Assembly: GCF_900167465.1 (NCBI RefSeq)
Contig: NZ_FUWR01000009.1
Coordinates: 1-64,000, forward strand
Direction of reading: 5' to 3'
Source of the DNA: Trichlorobacter thiogenes
Lineage (GTDB): Bacteria; Desulfobacterota; Desulfuromonadia; Geobacterales; Pseudopelobacteraceae
DNA: 64,000 bases
A program made the translations under genes and the position numbers. The notes below the pieces were generated by a model. It was not told the DNA's origin, made no database searches, and saw only the letters and a program-made list of their open reading frames with translations. Shown in pieces: positions 10,750 to 19,576 of this stretch (positions are counted from its first letter, which is position 1; each line of letters begins with the position of its first letter).

Positions 10750-11394
10750 ATGGATTTGGTTCTGTTCGGTCCTCCGGGGGCTGGTAAAGGTACCCAGGCT
10801 CAGTTCTTGGTGGAGTCTTACAAGATTCCCCAGATCTCTACTGGTGACATGCTGCGTGCGGCTGTGAAGGCTGGTACGCCATTGGGTGTTAAGGCGCAGG
10901 AGATTATGGCTCAGGGTGGCCTTGTCTCTGATGATATTGTGCTCGGTATTGTTGCTGAGCGAATTGTTCAGGATGATTGTTGTGCCGGTTTTGTGCTTGA
11001 TGGTTTTCCCCGTACGATACCACAGGCTGACGCATTGGATCTGATTTTAAAGCAAGCAGGTCGTGCAATCGATCATGTAATATCCCTTGAGGTTGATACG
11101 GAAGAAATCGTAAAGCGATTGTCTGGGCGCAGGTCCTGTCCATCATGTGGTAAGGGTTATCACATTACTTTTGATGCTCCTAAAGAAGAGGGCGTCTGCG
11201 ATATTTGTGGTTCGAGTTTAGTGCAGCGAGCAGATGATCAAGAGGATACGGTACGGAATAGGTTGCTGGTGTATGAGCAACAGACCGCCCCTCTTAAGGA
11301 ATATTATAGATCTAAGCATGTTTTGTGTTCGATCCCTGGTATGGGGGCGATAGCGGAAATTCAGCAACGGATCATCAATGCTTTGGTGAGTTAG
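10750..11394 (+). CDS. adk: Adenylate kinase, zinc-lid type
   Basis: Adenylate kinase converts ATP and AMP to two ADP. The 214-residue product starts [18 protein letters not shown] with the P-loop GPPGAGKGT, and has the AMP-site sequence [10 protein letters not shown] and DGFPRT. The lid domain contains CPSC and CDIC pairs, which usually bind zinc. An open frame extends back to 10723, but GGAGG immediately before the ATG at 10750 sets the start. It lies one base after secY. Confidence 0.97.
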   Translation: MDLVLFGPPGAGKGTQAQFLVESYKIPQISTGDMLRAAVKAGTPLGVKAQEIMAQGGLVSDDIVLGIVAERIVQDDCCAGFVLDGFPRTIPQADALDLILKQAGRAIDHVISLEVDTEEIVKRLSGRRSCPSCGKGYHITFDAPKEEGVCDICGSSLVQRADDQEDTVRNRLLVYEQQTAPLKEYYRSKHVLCSIPGMGAIAEIQQRIINALVS

Positions 11395-11396
11395 TA

Positions 11397-12143
11397 ATGA
11401 TCGTCCTAAAGTCTCTTCGTGAGATTGAGCGGATGCGTGTGCCGTGTCAAATAGTTGCAGAAGTTCTTGCTCTTTTGAAGGAAAAAGCAGTCCCAGGTGT
11501 ATCTACACTTGATCTGGAAGAAATTGCACTCAAGGAAACCAAGAAGCGTAAAGCGATACCTGCGTTTAAAGGTTATGCTGGTTTCCCGTTTGCACTTTGT
11601 TGTTCTCCTAATGATCGTGTGATTCACGGGATGCCGAATTCGATACCTCTTAAAGATGGCGATATATTAAGTGTTGATTTCGGTGTGCTTTATGATGAGT
11701 TTTACGGCGATGCTGCTGTGACTATACCGGTTGCTGCTGTGAGTTCAGAAGCAACAAAGCTTCTTAAGGTTACTGAGGAGTCACTTTACAAGGGAATTGA
11801 TCAAGCTATTTCAGGCGGTCGCTTGTTTGATATTTCTTGTGCTGTTCAGACCCATGTAGAAAATGCTGGGTATTCGGTTGTTCGTGATTTTGTCGGACAT
11901 GGTATTGGCAAAAAACTGCACGAAGAACCACAAGTGCCTAACTATGGTGTAGCTGGACGAGGTGTGCAGCTCAAGCCTGGTATGGTGTTGGCGATTGAGC
12001 CGATGGTAAATATAGGTAGTTTTGCAGTTAAGGTTCTTGATGACGGTTGGACGACGGTAACTGCCGATGGTAGTCTTTCTGCACATTTTGAGCATACTGT
12101 AGCAATAACGTCTAACGGTCCTGATATTCTTACACGCCTCTAA
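11397..12143 (+). CDS. map: Type I methionine aminopeptidase
   Basis: This enzyme removes the initiator methionine from nascent proteins. The 248-residue product has the metal-ligand pattern of the family: the two aspartates in SVDFGVLYDEFYGDAAVT, the histidine in GHGIGKKLHEEP, and glutamates in IEPMVNIG and EHTVAIT. The start at 11397 lies two bases after the adk stop; the frame is open further upstream inside adk but that part is not conserved. The gene's stop codon forms the loop of a perfect hairpin. Confidence 0.96.
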   Translation: MIVLKSLREIERMRVPCQIVAEVLALLKEKAVPGVSTLDLEEIALKETKKRKAIPAFKGYAGFPFALCCSPNDRVIHGMPNSIPLKDGDILSVDFGVLYDEFYGDAAVTIPVAAVSSEATKLLKVTEESLYKGIDQAISGGRLFDISCAVQTHVENAGYSVVRDFVGHGIGKKLHEEPQVPNYGVAGRGVQLKPGMVLAIEPMVNIGSFAVKVLDDGWTTVTADGSLSAHFEHTVAITSNGPDILTRL

Positions 12144-12150
12144 GAGGCGT
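12134..12150 (+). promoter_or_regulatory. Intergenic hairpin at the map stop codon
   Basis: ACGCCTC and GAGGCGT form a perfect 7-bp stem whose three-base loop is the TAA stop codon of map. It has no T-tract, so it does not look like a standard terminator. It occupies the border between map and rpmJ, where many bacteria carry infA. A role in mRNA processing, stability or partial attenuation is possible but inferred. Confidence 0.5.
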
Positions 12151-12170
12151 AGGCAGAAAGGTGAACAGAA

Positions 12171-12284
12171 ATGAAAGTTCGGGCATCTGTCAAAAAGATC
12201 TGCGATAAGTGCAAGATCATTAAGCGCAAAGGTGTTGTGCGCGTTATTTGTGACACACCCAAGCATTCTCAACGTCAAGGGTAA
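12171..12284 (+). CDS. rpmJ: 50S ribosomal protein L36
   Basis: A 37-residue frame starting [20 protein letters not shown] encodes L36. The zinc ligands C11, C14, C27 and H32 are all present, so this is the zinc-binding form. It is preceded by AAAGGTG and followed 20 bases later by rpsM, the usual order. Confidence 0.96.
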   Translation: MKVRASVKKICDKCKIIKRKGVVRVICDTPKHSQRQG

Positions 12285-12303
12285 CAACCAAGGAGGACGA
12301 GCA

Positions 12304-12672
12304 GTGGCACGTATTGCGGGTATTGACCTACCAAAAAACAAGCGGATAGAAATCGCCTTGACCTATATCTACGGTATAGGGCGTACAACCGCCAAGAATA
12401 TTCTTGTTGCTACCAGTATTGACGGTAGCACTCGCACTGATAAGCTCACAGAGGCTGAGGTTGGTAAGCTCCGTGAAGAAATAGACAAGAATGTTAAGGT
12501 TGAAGGTGACCTTCGTCGTGAAGTGTCTATGAATATCAAGCGCTTGATGGACCTCGGTTGTTATCGTGGTCTGCGTCATCGTAAGGGCTTGCCATGTCGT
12601 GGACAACGTACGAAGACCAATGCACGTACACGTAAAGGTCCTGCTCGTACGGTTGCTGGCAAGAAGAAGTAA
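12304..12672 (+). CDS. rpsM: 30S ribosomal protein S13
   Basis: From the GTG at 12304 the product is 122 residues, starting [26 protein letters not shown], with the conserved [20 protein letters not shown] near the C-terminus. S13 contacts the P-site tRNA and forms an intersubunit bridge. The frame is open back into rpmJ, but AAGGAGG just upstream and the family start fix translation at 12304. Confidence 0.97.
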   Translation: MARIAGIDLPKNKRIEIALTYIYGIGRTTAKNILVATSIDGSTRTDKLTEAEVGKLREEIDKNVKVEGDLRREVSMNIKRLMDLGCYRGLRHRKGLPCRGQRTKTNARTRKGPARTVAGKKK

Positions 12673-12701
12673 TTTAACCACAGAATACGTCTGGAGGTAG
12701 T

Positions 12702-13094
12702 ATGGCAGCCCCAAAAAAGGTCGTCAGAAAAAAGAAAGAAAAAAAGAATATAACCAATGGCGTTGCTCATATCCAAGCAACGTTTAACAATACCATTATA
12801 ACCATCACAGATCCGGTGGGTAATGTTGTTGCCTGGTCTACTGCTGGTGCCAAGGGGTTCAAGGGCTCACGTAAAAGCACCCCGTTTGCTGCACAGGTTG
12901 CGGCTGAGGATTGTGCTCGGAAAGCTCAAGAACATGGTCTTCGTAATATCGAAGTATATGTTAAAGGTCCCGGTTCAGGTCGTGAATCAGCGCTTCGTGC
13001 ATTGCAGGCAACTGGTTTAAACGTTAGTTTTATTCGTGACGTGACACCAATTCCTCATAATGGTTGCCGTCCACCTAAGCGTAGAAGAGTTTAA
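12702..13094 (+). CDS. rpsK: 30S ribosomal protein S11
   Basis: The 130-residue product has a lysine-rich N-terminus, then [19 protein letters not shown] and [18 protein letters not shown], and ends [11 protein letters not shown], all S11 features. S11 forms part of the 30S platform near the E-site mRNA. GGAGGTAGT precedes the ATG. Confidence 0.98.
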   Translation: MAAPKKVVRKKKEKKNITNGVAHIQATFNNTIITITDPVGNVVAWSTAGAKGFKGSRKSTPFAAQVAAEDCARKAQEHGLRNIEVYVKGPGSGRESALRALQATGLNVSFIRDVTPIPHNGCRPPKRRRV

Positions 13095-13141
13095 TATAAC
13101 CGCTATTTAATAAGCACCTGATACTGTAAGAGGAGGCTGTC

Positions 13142-13768
13142 TTGGCTAGATATATCGGACCATCCTGCCGTTTGTGCAGACGAGAAAATATGGAACTGTT
13201 CCTGAAAGGGGACCGTTGTTATACAGATAAATGTGCCCTTAAGCGTCGTAACTACCCTCCGGGCCAGCATGGACAAGGACGTTCTAAAACCTCTGATTAC
13301 GGTGTCCAGTTGCGTGAAAAACAAAAGGTTAAGCGTTTGTATGGTCTGCTGGAAAAGCAGTTCCGTAGCTATTTTGACCGAGCAGACCGTATGAAGGGTG
13401 TTACAGGCGAAAACCTGCTTACCCTGCTTGAGCGTCGTCTTGATAACGTTGTCTATCGTTTGGGTTTTGCTTCTTCACGTTCAGAAGCACGTCAGCTGGT
13501 TCGTCATGGCCACTTTGTACTGAATGGTCGTAAAGCAACTATCCCTTCAATGCAGGTAAAATCTGGCGATCAGATTGAACTGCGTGAGAAGAGCCGTGCT
13601 GTTGTTTCTATTAATGAGGCATTAGATGCTGTTGTTCGTCGTGGCATTCCCCAGTGGCTTGAGCTTGGACGTGATGAATTTAAGGGTTCAGTAAAAATGA
13701 TCCCAGTTCGCGAAGATATCGTTACTCCGATTCAGGAACAGCTGATTGTTGAACTTTACTCCAAGTAG
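13142..13768 (+). CDS. rpsD: 30S ribosomal protein S4, zinc-binding form
   Basis: The 208-residue product has an N-terminal zinc site formed by C9, C12, C26 and C31, followed by the S4 RNA-binding domain ([20 protein letters not shown]). S4 starts 30S assembly and, in E. coli, represses the alpha operon. It begins at a TTG codon preceded by GAGGAGG; the next residues ARYIGPSC fit the family start. Confidence 0.97.
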   Translation: MARYIGPSCRLCRRENMELFLKGDRCYTDKCALKRRNYPPGQHGQGRSKTSDYGVQLREKQKVKRLYGLLEKQFRSYFDRADRMKGVTGENLLTLLERRLDNVVYRLGFASSRSEARQLVRHGHFVLNGRKATIPSMQVKSGDQIELREKSRAVVSINEALDAVVRRGIPQWLELGRDEFKGSVKMIPVREDIVTPIQEQLIVELYSK

Positions 13769-13813
13769 TATTTGTTTAGTTCAGTATTGGTTTACGCAGT
13801 AATCTATCGTTTA

Positions 13814-13828
13814 CCCCTTGAGGGGAGG
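13814..13828 (+). promoter_or_regulatory. Hairpin overlapping the rpoA ribosome-binding site
   Basis: CCCC (13814-13817) pairs with GGGG (13822-13825) across a TTGA loop. The 3' arm is part of the GGGGAGG ribosome-binding site of rpoA, whose ATG is at 13835. Folding would hide part of this site and could lower rpoA translation; S4-type feedback is one speculative use. The stem is short, so confidence is modest. Confidence 0.4.
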
Positions 13829-13834
13829 ATTTGA

Positions 13835-14857
13835 ATGTATAAAAACTGGCGTGATCTGATAAAGCCGAAACAACTTCAGATTGAAAAAGAAACGCTTACA
13901 CCGATGTATGGTAAGTTCGTTGCGGAGCCTTTTGAGCGTGGTTTTGGTACTACACTTGGTAACTCTTTGCGTCGAGTATTGCTTTCTTCTTTGCAAGGTG
14001 CCGCTATTACGTCTGTGCGGATTAAAGGTGTACAGCATGAATTTTCATCGATTCCTGGTGTTACTGAAGACGTAACTGATATCATATTAAACCTTAAGAG
14101 TGTAAGACTGCGCTTTCACGGTACTGATCAGGCAACTATCAGGGTCATTCATAAGGGTGACGGCATTATTAAAGCTGCTGATATCATGGTTCCGCATAAT
14201 GTCGAGATCATGAATCCTGAGATGCATATTGCAACTTGTGGCAAAGATGCTGTGCTTGAGATGGAAATGACGGTAAAAATCGGCAAAGGTTATGTGTCTG
14301 CTGATCGTAATCGTGATGAAAAAGCTCCTGTAGGCACCATTCCTATTGATGCTATTTTCTCTCCAATCATTAAGGTTAATTTTGTTGTTTCAAATGCTCG
14401 TGTTGGTCAGATGACTGACTATGACAAACTGACCTTGGAAGTATGGACTGATGGTAGTGCGAAGCCCGATGATGCCATTGCCTATGCTGCTAAGATTGTA
14501 AAAGAGCAGATGTCAATTTTTATTAACTTTGATGAGGAGTCTGAGCCACTTTATCAGGATGAAGCGGCCGAAGATGATTCCAAGATCAATGAAAACCTGT
14601 ATCGCACTGTTGAAGAGCTTGAGCTTTCGGTTCGTTCAGCTAATTGTCTTAAAAATGCCGGTATCAAGCTGATAGGTGAACTGGTGTCAAAGTCAGAAGC
14701 AGAAATGCTCAAGACACAGAATTTTGGTCGTAAGTCACTCAATGAGATCAAGGACATTTTGAATGAAATGGGATTAACCTTCGGTATGAAGCTGGATTCC
14801 TTTCCTGATCCAGAAGTGATTAAGCGTCTGCGCGGTGAGCAGAAGGATGAAGAATAA
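13835..14857 (+). CDS. rpoA: DNA-directed RNA polymerase subunit alpha
   Basis: The 340-residue product shows the N-terminal dimerisation domain ([22 protein letters not shown] at about 30-50) and a C-terminal domain from about residue 250 with [15 protein letters not shown] and [12 protein letters not shown], which contacts UP elements and activators. Alpha nucleates RNA polymerase assembly. It lies between rpsD and rplQ, the standard alpha-operon order. Confidence 0.98.
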   Translation: MYKNWRDLIKPKQLQIEKETLTPMYGKFVAEPFERGFGTTLGNSLRRVLLSSLQGAAITSVRIKGVQHEFSSIPGVTEDVTDIILNLKSVRLRFHGTDQATIRVIHKGDGIIKAADIMVPHNVEIMNPEMHIATCGKDAVLEMEMTVKIGKGYVSADRNRDEKAPVGTIPIDAIFSPIIKVNFVVSNARVGQMTDYDKLTLEVWTDGSAKPDDAIAYAAKIVKEQMSIFINFDEESEPLYQDEAAEDDSKINENLYRTVEELELSVRSANCLKNAGIKLIGELVSKSEAEMLKTQNFGRKSLNEIKDILNEMGLTFGMKLDSFPDPEVIKRLRGEQKDEE

Positions 14858-14872
14858 CACCTTTACAGGTGT
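14857..14872 (+). promoter_or_regulatory. Intergenic hairpin after rpoA
   Basis: ACACCT and AGGTGT form a 6-bp stem with a TTAC loop, starting at the last base of the rpoA stop codon. Just downstream CTTTC can pair with the GAAAG of the rplQ ribosome-binding region. No T-tract follows, so simple termination is unlikely; differential rplQ expression or mRNA stability is possible. Confidence 0.35.
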
Positions 14873-14907
14873 GGATACTTTCGTAGAATAGTAGAAAGGA
14901 AGAACCG

Positions 14908-15282
14908 ATGCGTCACAATCATTCAGGTAGAAGACTTGGCCGTACTACCAGTCATCGTATTGCCATGTTTAGAAATATGGTAACTTCACTCCTTAACCAT
15001 GAGCGTATAGTTACTACTGATGCCAAGGCTAAAGAGATCCGTTGCGTAGCAGAAAAGATGATTACCCTTGGTAAGCGCGGCGATCTGCATGCACAACGCC
15101 AAGCAGCAGCTTATATTCGTGAGAAGTCTGTGGTGACCAAACTATTCAGCACCATCGCGCCTCGTTATAAGGATCGTGCAGGTGGGTACACCCGTATTAT
15201 TAAGCTTGGCCAACGTTTAGGTGATGCTGCTTCTCTTTCGGTAATTGAGCTGGTTGAAGAGGCTACACCTCAGCAGGCTTAA
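14908..15282 (+). CDS. rplQ: 50S ribosomal protein L17
   Basis: The 124-residue protein starts [20 protein letters not shown] and has [20 protein letters not shown] and [17 protein letters not shown], all L17 features. L17 sits near the tunnel exit. It is the last gene of the alpha operon and is followed within 20 bases by a strong terminator. Confidence 0.98.
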   Translation: MRHNHSGRRLGRTTSHRIAMFRNMVTSLLNHERIVTTDAKAKEIRCVAEKMITLGKRGDLHAQRQAAAYIREKSVVTKLFSTIAPRYKDRAGGYTRIIKLGQRLGDAASLSVIELVEEATPQQA

Positions 15283-15300
15283 TTGCTATCGGTGAAGATA

Positions 15301-15337
15301 CAAGAAAAAGCGGCTCATTTTGAGCCGCTTTTTCTTG
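15301..15337. terminator. Bidirectional rho-independent terminator after rplQ
   Basis: A perfect inverted repeat has 17-base arms (15301-15317 and 15321-15337) and a TTT loop. The GC core is AGCGGCTCA with A-rich and T-rich outer parts, so it can end transcription from the ribosomal operon on the + strand and from the convergent yaaR-like gene on the minus strand. Confidence 0.92.
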
Positions 15338-15353
15338 TTTGAAGCTGGTCCTG

Positions 15354-15806
15354 TTAAGTTAGTAAGTCTACGACTAACCCTTTAATGCCAATCACAGAGG
15401 CTGTAATAGCCATTCTGTCCTTCTGTTCCTTTACAACAAGTTCATATAACTTGTCTGCTTCTTTATCAATCACGGTGATTATTTCATAATAGCGAGGATT
15501 CATTGGCGTACCGCCAACTTTTTCAAGTCGGTACGCTTCACTTGAAACCTGCTTGGCAAGCTTGCTTAACAGCTCTCTGAATTTCTTGAAGTTTTGAATT
15601 GTTGGTTCTTGTTCCAGTGCTTGGCCGACTGCATCAAGGGAAGCTCTTAGCTCTGTTACATCTTGATTGTAATTATTAATTTCATGCTGTTTTGTCTTCA
15701 ATTCTGAAGAAAAAAGAGAAAAGAGGCCAGTCCCGTCCTTTTTAGCAGGAGTTGACTGGGCACCTTTACGCAGGTCCCGTACCCCATTTTTATCAGTAAT
15801 CTTCAT
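15354..15806 (-). CDS. YaaR/DUF327 family protein
   Basis: The 150-residue product matches the YaaR (DUF327) family in length and pattern: a charged N-terminus, LRASLDAVGQALEQEPTIQN, FRELLSKLAKQV, and PRYYEIITVIDKEADKLYEL near the end. It is predicted helical and has no signal peptide or membrane segment. The family occurs in Bacillus and in Geobacter-like bacteria; its function is not established. The gene is convergent with rplQ and divergent from the NtrY-like kinase. Confidence 0.8.
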   Translation of the reverse strand: MKITDKNGVRDLRKGAQSTPAKKDGTGLFSLFSSELKTKQHEINNYNQDVTELRASLDAVGQALEQEPTIQNFKKFRELLSKLAKQVSSEAYRLEKVGGTPMNPRYYEIITVIDKEADKLYELVVKEQKDRMAITASVIGIKGLVVDLLT

Positions 15807-15940
15807 GTGGTCTCCGACGAAAGTAATGCTGAGGAATTATGATAAGTATAGCAGTGTGAATACGGTTTTCAAGCCGGATTCAGTGTGCTACTGTTTTGTC
15901 GCTAAACTAGCTGTATTTGCTGTAGGGGAGGTGGAGCGAC

Positions 15941-18154
15941 GTGCTATCAGTCGAAGAACGTAAAAAGCGGATCAGGGAAGCGCTGGTTATTGTTTTATCA
16001 GTTCTGCTTATCGTACTCTTGACTGGTATTGAAATTCGCTTAACTCAAATCAGCTCCAAGGCGCCTCTCTCAAGTAATGTTGTTATCTTTGGTATGATTA
16101 ATGTCATAGTGCTACTTGTTGTTCTGCTTGTCTACCTTATAAGCCGAAATATTGTAAAACTCCTCGTTGAAAGCCGTTCGAATGTTCTGGCAACCCGACT
16201 TAGAACCAAGTTAGTCATTTCGTTTGTTGGCCTTTCGCTTGTCCCCACCATGCTGCTCTTCTTTGCATCAGCAAGTTTTATCAGTAACAGTGTCCAAAAC
16301 TGGTTCAATGTCCAGGTCGAAACTTCGTTAAGTGAATCCCTTGAAGTCGCTCAAACCTACTATAAGACTTCAGCCAGTAATGCCCTGTTTTACGCACATA
16401 GACTGAGTGCAACCATTAAACGCGATCGCTTGCTGAACGAAGACAGTCTTCCGCGCATGAAGATGCTGATTCGTGAAAAACAGAAAGAATACAACCTTGG
16501 GATCGTTGAGGTGTTCTCTTCGCAACGGGAGGAGCTGATTCGCGCCTCAAACCCGGTGGTGCCTTTAGGTGATTTAACCAGCCCTAATTCAGAGGATATC
16601 AATCAGGCTTTGGCTGGGCGTGAGCTTACCAAGGTAAACTCAGTCGGTAAGGCTGATCTTATTCGCGGTATTGTTCCGATATACTCTACCTATAATGACC
16701 GCGATGTGGTTGGCGTTGTTGTTGTTAATTACTATGTGCCGCATTCGCTGGTTAGTAAAATGCGCGAGATATCTGACTCCTATCAGGAGTTCAGGCGTTT
16801 AAAAATTCTCAAAAGCCCGATCACGACTGGATATCTGCTGGTCCTTTTTCTGATCGCCTCTGTGATTGTGTTTCTTTCGTTCTGGATCGGCATTTATCTG
16901 GCCAACAGCATGACCAAACCGATTCAGGCACTGGTTGATGGGACACGTGCAGTTGCTGATGGAGATCTGGATGTGGTTATTGATGCTGAAGGCCCTGATG
17001 AAATAGGTATGTTGGTTGGGTCATTTAATACCATGATTCAAGATTTGAGAACGCAACGTCAGGTCTTGAGTTCAACAAATGATGAGCTGACGCGCATCAA
17101 TCTGGAGATTGAGTCACGCCGCAGATACATGGAGATTGTCCTCAGAAATGTGGCAGCAGGAGTTATTTCAGTTGATCGCGAGGGTTTGATAACTACCATC
17201 AATACCTCTGCCGAGCGTCTCCTGCATATCAATACCTTGAATGTACTAGGCCGTAATTTCCGTGAGGTGATGCGCGAGGCGCACCTGGAGATTGTACGTG
17301 ATGCCTTGCGTGATATGGCGTTGACCCGTCATGATACCATCAGTCGGCAAATAGCTTTGGAAATGCGTGGTGAACGCCATGTACTTCAGATGAATCTGAG
17401 TATGCTGCGTGATGAACAGGGTGAGTTTTTGGGGTCCGTGTTGGTTCTGGATGACTTGACGCAGATGGTTAAAGGTCAAAGAATGGCAGCCTGGCGTGAA
17501 GTTGCGCGTAGAATTGCCCATGAGATTAAAAACCCGCTTACACCTATCCAGTTGTCAGCTCAGCGTTTGAGAAAGCGTTACCTTGCCCGTTTTTCTGATG
17601 AAGAAGATGGCAAGGTCTTTGACGAGTGTACGTTAATGATCAGTAAGGCCGTTGATGAATTGAAGGTCTTGGTAAACGAATTTTCAAACTTTGCCCGTAT
17701 GCCGGCAGTTCAACCTGCTGAGAACGATTTAAATGAGCTGGTGCGTGAAACACTGACACTCTACGAGCAGGCCCACCGTGAGATTCAGTATCAGTTCCTG
17801 CCAGATCAGAAGCTTCCTTCTGTGAAGATCGACCGTGATCAGATCAAGCGTGTCTTAATCAACCTCCTTGAAAATGCGGTTGCTGCAATGGATAACAAGG
17901 GGACCGTGGTTATTACAACCACCTATGACGCAGAGCTTAAGATGGTCTCATGTAGTGTTGCGGATAATGGTCCTGGTATTTCTGTAGAGGTGAAATCACG
18001 ACTCTTTGAACCTTATTTTTCTACTAAAAAGGGTGGTACCGGGTTAGGGCTTGCTATTGTTACCAGTATCGTATCTGATCATAACGGTTTTGTTCGGGTT
18101 CGAGATAATCTTCCGAATGGTGCCTGTTTTGTTATTGAACTGCCGGTCGCTTAG
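15941..18154 (+). CDS. NtrY-like membrane sensor histidine kinase
   Basis: The 737-residue protein has hydrophobic segments at about residues 14-34, 45-65, 92-112 and 291-315, with an extracytoplasmic stretch between the last two. A HAMP domain follows (about 316-370), then a PAS domain (about 390-500), a HisKA domain with phosphoacceptor H527 in ARRIAHEIKNPLTP, and a HATPase domain with LINLLENAVAAMDN, VADNGPGIS and GTGLGLAI. This order is that of NtrY nitrogen-related kinases. It starts at a GTG after GGGGAGG. The cognate regulator gene follows 20 bases downstream. The signal is unknown. Confidence 0.9.
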   Translation: MLSVEERKKRIREALVIVLSVLLIVLLTGIEIRLTQISSKAPLSSNVVIFGMINVIVLLVVLLVYLISRNIVKLLVESRSNVLATRLRTKLVISFVGLSLVPTMLLFFASASFISNSVQNWFNVQVETSLSESLEVAQTYYKTSASNALFYAHRLSATIKRDRLLNEDSLPRMKMLIREKQKEYNLGIVEVFSSQREELIRASNPVVPLGDLTSPNSEDINQALAGRELTKVNSVGKADLIRGIVPIYSTYNDRDVVGVVVVNYYVPHSLVSKMREISDSYQEFRRLKILKSPITTGYLLVLFLIASVIVFLSFWIGIYLANSMTKPIQALVDGTRAVADGDLDVVIDAEGPDEIGMLVGSFNTMIQDLRTQRQVLSSTNDELTRINLEIESRRRYMEIVLRNVAAGVISVDREGLITTINTSAERLLHINTLNVLGRNFREVMREAHLEIVRDALRDMALTRHDTISRQIALEMRGERHVLQMNLSMLRDEQGEFLGSVLVLDDLTQMVKGQRMAAWREVARRIAHEIKNPLTPIQLSAQRLRKRYLARFSDEEDGKVFDECTLMISKAVDELKVLVNEFSNFARMPAVQPAENDLNELVRETLTLYEQAHREIQYQFLPDQKLPSVKIDRDQIKRVLINLLENAVAAMDNKGTVVITTTYDAELKMVSCSVADNGPGISVEVKSRLFEPYFSTKKGGTGLGLAIVTSIVSDHNGFVRVRDNLPNGACFVIELPVA

Positions 18155-18174
18155 GCCATGATGAGGGGAGATGC

Positions 18175-19557
18175 ATGTCAAAACTGATCCTGCTTGTTGA
18201 TGATGAAGAAAGCATCAGGATTTCGCTTTGCGGGATTCTTGAGGATGAAGGCTATCAGGTGCTGCACGCCGAAAATGGTGCTGATGCACTTGATCTGATA
18301 CGTGAAGAAGTGCCGGATATAGTGCTGCTTGATATCTGGATGCCAGGTATGGACGGTATTCAAACCCTTGATCGGATCAGGAATCTTTTTCCAGACCTGA
18401 CTGTGGTCATGATGTCAGGACATGGAACGATTGAAACGGCGGTTAAGGCAACCAGAATGGGGGCGTTTGATTTTATTGAAAAGCCGTTCTCTCTGGATAA
18501 GGTCTTAATTACCATTGCCAATGCGCTTAACTTCAAGGAGTTGCGTAAAGAGAATGAGGCATTACGGCAGTCTGTTCAAAAAGAACATGAAATGGTCGGT
18601 TCTTCTGCAGGTATAGAGCTTTTACGTGCCCAGGTACAACGGGTTGCGCCTGCATCAACTCCGGTACTTATTCTTGGCGAGGAGGGGGTTGGCAAAGAAC
18701 TGGTTGCCCGCGCCATTCATCATTACAGTACTCGTCGCGATAAGCCATTTGTCTCCATAAATTGTATGGCCGTACCAGAGCAATTGCTGGCAGATGAGCT
18801 GTTTGGGCATGAACGGGGTGCGTACCTTGGGGCGGATAGTCAGAAGCGCGGGCGTCTTGACCTCGCCGATGGTGGCACCCTGTTTCTTGATGAGATCCAG
18901 GAATTGTCTTTGAAGGCGCAGGGTGAACTGCTGCGGATACTTACTGAACAATGCTTTGAGCGTTGTGGTGGTTCGCGCCCGGTTCGGGTTGATGTGCGGG
19001 TTGTGGCTGCATCATCCCGCTCTCTTTCCCAAGTGGTTAAAGATGGGCTGTTTCGTGAAGATCTGTATCAACAGCTTCAGGTGGTGCCGCTTGAGTTATC
19101 TCCCCTGCGTGAACGTCGAGAAGATATTCCCCTGCTGGTCAGACATTTTGTGCGGTTGTTCCATCGTCGCGAGGGGTGGGAACCTAAGACTTTTGATGAT
19201 TCCGCCCTTGCCTGTCTGCAGACCTATGACTGGCCTGGTAATGTCCGTGAGCTAAAAAATATCGTAGAACGGATTTTAATTATGGCAGCAGGCCCAGTAG
19301 TAACCGCAGACGAGCTGCCCGAACTCATGCCGGGCGGTAGCTGCAGGGCGGGGGCAGATGAGCCTGCATCTATGGATGATGAAGAAAGTGGCATTGGTTC
19401 ATTACGCTCTGCACGTGAACGGTTTGAGCGGGATTTTATCATGCAGGTGCTGCAGCAGTCGCTTTGGGATCTGGACAAGGCTGCGACTGTATTGGAAATG
19501 GAGCGGACCGCTTTACAACGTAAACTGCTTCACTATGGGCTGAAGCCACAGGAGTAA
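18175..19557 (+). CDS. NtrX-like response regulator with altered sigma-54 interaction motifs
   Basis: The 460-residue protein has a receiver domain (phosphoacceptor D53, K103), an AAA+ domain with Walker A GEEGVGKE (168-175) and Walker B LFLDEI (236-241), WPGNVREL, and a C-terminal Fis-type helix-turn-helix. Several residues that define sigma-54 activators differ. The GAFTGA loop reads GAYLGA (215-220), the sensor I asparagine region reads SSR (280-282), and the second arginine of FRxDLYYRLN is glutamine (Q300). It is therefore likely a DNA-binding regulator that may not drive sigma-54 open-complex formation normally. The preceding kinase gene is its likely partner. Confidence 0.9.
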   Translation: MSKLILLVDDEESIRISLCGILEDEGYQVLHAENGADALDLIREEVPDIVLLDIWMPGMDGIQTLDRIRNLFPDLTVVMMSGHGTIETAVKATRMGAFDFIEKPFSLDKVLITIANALNFKELRKENEALRQSVQKEHEMVGSSAGIELLRAQVQRVAPASTPVLILGEEGVGKELVARAIHHYSTRRDKPFVSINCMAVPEQLLADELFGHERGAYLGADSQKRGRLDLADGGTLFLDEIQELSLKAQGELLRILTEQCFERCGGSRPVRVDVRVVAASSRSLSQVVKDGLFREDLYQQLQVVPLELSPLRERREDIPLLVRHFVRLFHRREGWEPKTFDDSALACLQTYDWPGNVRELKNIVERILIMAAGPVVTADELPELMPGGSCRAGADEPASMDDEESGIGSLRSARERFERDFIMQVLQQSLWDLDKAATVLEMERTALQRKLLHYGLKPQE

Positions 19558-19576
19558 TACCAGTAAAGGGGGCTCT

